This document shows positions 61,146 through 64,000 of a stretch of DNA of 64,000 nucleotides, piece by piece. This DNA is from Thermococcus gammatolerans EJ3 (lineage in GTDB: Archaea; Methanobacteriota_B; Thermococci; Thermococcales; Thermococcaceae). The notes under the pieces were generated by a model, which searched no databases, was not told where the DNA came from, and worked only from the letters and a program-made list of their open reading frames with translations. Where the stretch lies: positions 1,550,001 to 1,614,000 of the forward strand of contig NC_012804.1 of NCBI RefSeq assembly GCF_000022365.1. Reading direction: 5' to 3'. Position 1 is the first letter of the stretch; each line of letters begins with the position of its first letter. Both the position numbers and the translations under genes were made by a program.

Positions 61146-62241
61146 TGATCTCCTCTGGGGACTTGCCCTCGATCATGAGTTCGACCCACTCCCTGACCCA
61201 GCGGTTGTGGTTGGCCTTTATCTCCTCCGGGTCTGGGTTGATTATCTTCTCCGGCTTTACGGCGTACTTGAACACATCAGGCAGGGTGGCGTTTTTGCTG
61301 GCCGGGAACATCCAGTTGTGGAGGGGTATCTCGTTCTGGAACTTGTTGGTAAGCATGAACTCGATGAACTTCTCGGCCAGCTCCCTGTGCTTGGTCCCCT
61401 TGACTATCCCAACACCCTCGATCTGAACGTAGGCCGTTCCGTTGAGGAGTATGACACCTATGTCCGGTTCTGTGCCGTTGTTGTAGTAAGCGCTGTAGGC
61501 GGGATCGGTGGCATAGCTCACGAAGAGCGGGGCTTCCCCCTTGTCCCACATCTCCCAGCCGGCGTCCCAGCCCTCGGTTATCTGGTAGATCTGGGGCTTG
61601 AGCTTCTCCCAGTAGTAGAGCCAGCCGGGGTCGCCGTAGGCCCCTATCGTCCAGAGGAGGAATGACATGCCCGTTGAGCTGGTCCTCGGGTCTTCCACTA
61701 TGAGGCTCTTTTTCCACTCCGGCTTGAGGAGATCCTCGAAGGTCTTTGGCGGGTTCTTAACCTTATCCTTCTTGTAGACTATTGCTATCGGCCCGTAGTC
61801 GTAGGGAATGAGGTGGTAGGTTGGATCGAGGCCCTTAACGAGATCCTCGGGAACGAGGTCTATGTTCTTTGGCTTGTAGACCTCAAGGACTCCAGCCTCT
61901 ATGGCCTTTGCCGCGAGGCTGTTGTCTATCCCTATGACCACGTCCGCCCGCGGGTGGTCCTTCTCGAGGATCAGCCTGTTGAGCACTTTTCCGGCATCGC
62001 CCAGGGTTATGAGCTTCACCTTGACGTTATACTCCTTCTCGAATTTGGGTATCGTCACCTTGGCAACGCTCTGAAAGCTGTCGTAGGCGTAAACCGTCAG
62101 GGTCTCCGGTTTTTTGGTCGTGGTGGACACAGATGAAGATTGAGTCCCCCCAGATTTTTCTTCGTTCCTTGAACCTATGCACCCAAGGCCCACAACGAGC
62201 AGGGCCACGAGGATTATTGCGGCAAGCGTCTTGCTTCTCAT
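61129..62241 (-). CDS. Thiamine-type ABC substrate-binding lipoprotein (ThiB-like)
   Basis: A 370-aa solute-binding lipoprotein: lipobox VVGLGC (Cys21), a Ser/Thr-rich linker, then the ThiB-like domain with [27 protein letters not shown] and [15 protein letters not shown]. The similarity to ThiB supports thiamine as ligand. It is encoded convergently to its permease and ATPase, an unusual arrangement. ATG 62241 follows GGTGGTGAAT. No TPP riboswitch is visible upstream. Confidence 0.85.
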   Translation of the reverse strand: MRSKTLAAIILVALLVVGLGCIGSRNEEKSGGTQSSSVSTTTKKPETLTVYAYDSFQSVAKVTIPKFEKEYNVKVKLITLGDAGKVLNRLILEKDHPRADVVIGIDNSLAAKAIEAGVLEVYKPKNIDLVPEDLVKGLDPTYHLIPYDYGPIAIVYKKDKVKNPPKTFEDLLKPEWKKSLIVEDPRTSSTGMSFLLWTIGAYGDPGWLYYWEKLKPQIYQITEGWDAGWEMWDKGEAPLFVSYATDPAYSAYYNNGTEPDIGVILLNGTAYVQIEGVGIVKGTKHRELAEKFIEFMLTNKFQNEIPLHNWMFPASKNATLPDVFKYAVKPEKIINPDPEEIKANHNRWVREWVELMIEGKSPEEIIKERG

Positions 62242-62415
62242 ATTCACCACCCTAAAACGCGGTTTTTGTTTTCAATAACCGATTTAGCAAACGGTTAAAA
62301 AGTTTTGCTGGTCGAAAGTGCCCCCACTGGTTTTTAACCGGAGTACGTTTTTGAAGATGTTTCGGAATAGTAACAAAACGGCATAATTTAAACGGAATTT
62401 GTGGTGAGATGCCGA

Positions 62416-62429
62416 AACTATTTTAAAGC
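62416..62429 (+). promoter_or_regulatory. TATA promoter of SNF-family transporter
   Basis: AAACTATTTTAAAG (core 62419-62427) places transcription near 62450, giving a leader of about 60 nt that begins at a dyad. Confidence 0.55.
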
Positions 62430-62460
62430 AGTTCGTCATAGGAAATCAATGTCCCATCTT

Positions 62461-62490
62461 GTCCCGGGTTGATTTATTATTTACCCGGAC
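62461..62490. promoter_or_regulatory. Inverted repeat in the SNF transporter leader
   Basis: GTCC(C)GGGT (62461-62469) and ACCCGGAC (62483-62490), with one bulged base and an AT-rich 13-nt loop, lie just after the predicted start. It may be an operator or an mRNA hairpin. Confidence 0.5.
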
Positions 62491-62512
62491 ACCCAATAAA
62501 GGGGGTGATTGA

Positions 62513-64000
62513 ATGGAGCAGAGGGATCAATGGGCAACAAAGCTCGGTTTGATTTTGGCCATGGCGGGAAACGCAATAGGCTTAGGTAACTTCTGGAGGT
62601 TCCCGTACCAGCTCGCCAGCAACGGTGGCGGGGCCTTCATGATACCGTACTTCATAGCACTGTTCTTCCTTGGTATTCCAGTGATGTGGATTGAGTGGAC
62701 CACCGGTCGCTACGGTGGCAAGTATGGTCACGGTACTATCGGCCCAATGTTTTACCTCATGGCCAGGGAGAGCGTCAAGCCCAAGACCGCGCTTATCTTT
62801 GGTATCATCGGTGGAATGCTGGCCTTCTCGGTCGCATCGCTACTGAGCTCGTACTACTACCAGGTTATCGGATGGTCAGCGGCCTACACCTACTACAGCC
62901 TCACGGGAGCGTACTTCGGCAAGGACACCGTCCAGTTCTTCCTTGACTACGTGGCCAACACCAAGGCGGTGATATTCTTCTGGGGTCTCACGATGGTCCT
63001 GCTCGGCATAGCCGTCGGTCAGGGTGTCAGCAAGGGTATCGAGAGATGGGTCAAGGTCATGATGCCCCTCCTGTACGTGTTCGCCATACTCCTCGTTATC
63101 AGGGCCCTGACCCTTGGTTCACCAGTCAAGCCGGAGTGGAGCTCAATAAAGGGTCTGGAGTACATCTGGAAGCCGGACTTCCAGACACTGAGCAAGCACT
63201 TCTTCAAGATAAGCCTGGCAGCAGCGGGACAGATATTCTTCACACTATCGCTCGGTATGGGTATCATCCACAACTACGCAAGCTACCTCGGACCCGAGGA
63301 CGACGTTGCCCTGAGCGGTCTTGCCACGGTCTCGCTCAACGAGTTCGCTGAAGTAGTACTCGGTGGCTCCCTCGCCATCCCAATAGCCTTCGCCTACCTC
63401 GGACCGGAGCAGGCCATCAAGGGTGGCGTTGGATTGGCGTACATGGCGCTGCCTAACGTCTTCGCCAACATGCCTGCTGGACAGATATTCGGTGCAATGT
63501 GGTTCCTGCTCCTCTGGTTCGCTGGATTCACCTCGGCAATAGCAACGTACAACTACCTTGTGGCAATGCTCGAAGAGGACATACACATCGAAAGGAAGAT
63601 AGGCACATGGGTGGTCTGGATATTCCTGTTCATCCTCGGACTCCCGGTTGCCCTCGACAGCACCCTCGCCTACCTGAGTGAGCTCGACATGTGGGTCGGC
63701 AGCTACTTCCTCGTCCTGCTCGGTCTCTTCGACGTCATAGTGGCAGTCTGGCTCTTCAAGCCTGACAACTTCTGGGAGGAGCTCCACAAGGGTGCGTACA
63801 TTAAAGTACCAGAGTGGTTCAAGCCGATCATCACCTACATAGCGCCGCTCTTCATGATAATACTCCTCGGCGGCAACACCTACGACTACTGGAAGAATGG
63901 GGCATTCAGCGTCTCAAAGTACTATGTCACAGAAGTACTCAAGTACGACTACACGCCTGAGATCATCAGTCTCATTACCAGAGCCAGGATAGTGATCTTC
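62513..64000 (+). CDS. Sodium-dependent (SNF/NSS family) transporter, 3' truncated
   Basis: The 496 codons present run off the window edge without a stop, so the C-terminus is missing. An LeuT-fold transporter: helix 1 carries the unwound Na+/substrate motif NAIGLGNFWRFPYQL; eleven or so helices are visible. It probably takes up an amino acid with sodium. ATG 62513 follows GGGGGTGATT. The substrate is not predictable from the sequence. Confidence 0.92.
   Translation, partial: MEQRDQWATKLGLILAMAGNAIGLGNFWRFPYQLASNGGGAFMIPYFIALFFLGIPVMWIEWTTGRYGGKYGHGTIGPMFYLMARESVKPKTALIFGIIGGMLAFSVASLLSSYYYQVIGWSAAYTYYSLTGAYFGKDTVQFFLDYVANTKAVIFFWGLTMVLLGIAVGQGVSKGIERWVKVMMPLLYVFAILLVIRALTLGSPVKPEWSSIKGLEYIWKPDFQTLSKHFFKISLAAAGQIFFTLSLGMGIIHNYASYLGPEDDVALSGLATVSLNEFAEVVLGGSLAIPIAFAYLGPEQAIKGGVGLAYMALPNVFANMPAGQIFGAMWFLLLWFAGFTSAIATYNYLVAMLEEDIHIERKIGTWVVWIFLFILGLPVALDSTLAYLSELDMWVGSYFLVLLGLFDVIVAVWLFKPDNFWEELHKGAYIKVPEWFKPIITYIAPLFMIILLGGNTYDYWKNGAFSVSKYYVTEVLKYDYTPEIISLITRARIVIF

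Noticed and set aside
62242-62460. Possible TPP riboswitch before the ThiB-like gene
   Set aside because: No CUGAGA/ACCUGA-type conserved elements; only a TATA promoter is visible on the minus strand.

Overview
The window is a stretch of a hyperthermophilic euryarchaeal chromosome, almost certainly a Thermococcus. Evidence: a full-length reverse gyrase; the chromatin protein TrmBL2; a surface phosphoesterase with a Thermococcales CGP-CTERM anchor; archaeal ribosomal proteins LX, L31e and L39e beside IF-6; Cdc48 next to Hsp20; TATA/BRE promoters with short or absent leaders; and strong GGAGGTGA-type ribosome binding sites. GC content is moderate. Genes are densely packed on both strands, many with 4-17 nt overlaps.

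Layout. 1-2801: nucleoside (BMP-type) ABC transporter, ATPase truncated by the window edge plus two permeases. 2803-5670 (minus): ZnuA-like metal-binding protein, a small protein, a purine phosphoribosyltransferase, a SemiSWEET-like protein and a helical-repeat protein. 5767-8231: signal peptide peptidase, a hypothetical gene, an AI-2E-type membrane protein. 8372-10128: beta-RFAP synthase-like protein overlapping the AGOG DNA glycosylase. 10161-12562: permease remnant and an ABC-2 exporter. 12559-18908: UbiD-like decarboxylase, SF2 helicase, TruA, tRNA-Pro, dolichol-phosphate mannose synthase, CTP synthase. 18982-28916: CGP-CTERM phosphoesterase, PEBP lipoprotein, DUF402, TrmY, DUF167, GAPDH, an eIF2B-like isomerase, CoaBC, a DUF835 protein, an unknown gene, and the DUF190/CrcB fluoride pair. 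28951-32386: gene remnant, a prenyltransferase-fold protein behind a structured leader, an arginase-fold protein with two small partners, TrmBL2. 32657-40142 (minus): reverse gyrase, a SWIM protein, the LX/IF-6/L31e/L39e cluster, methylmalonyl-CoA mutase.

40367-47431 is the most unusual part. It holds an MBL nuclease, a candidate multi-branched RNA with its own promoter, hsp20 with a probable Phr operator, and cdc48 followed by five consecutive perfect hairpins. After these come three tiny proteins (two likely paralogues, both missed by a 60-residue cutoff), phased GAACA repeats, and a tandem glycerophosphodiesterase pair. 47529-53236: two MFS transporters with an alpha/beta hydrolase, and a DrrAB-like exporter. 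53243-53494: two crossing inverted repeats that could form a pseudoknot. 53495-64000: glycine decarboxylase, a secreted phospholipase C-like enzyme, a HAD phosphatase with a thiamine-type ABC transporter, and a truncated Na+-dependent (SNF/NSS) transporter.

No CRISPR array, prophage, intein or intact insertion sequence was seen. The best candidates for undescribed biology are noncoding: the RNA at 41641-41770, the hairpin array at 44913-45017, the pseudoknot-like element at 53321-53427 and the GC-rich leader at 30085-30172. All rest on base pairing read by eye and have not been tested against other genomes.
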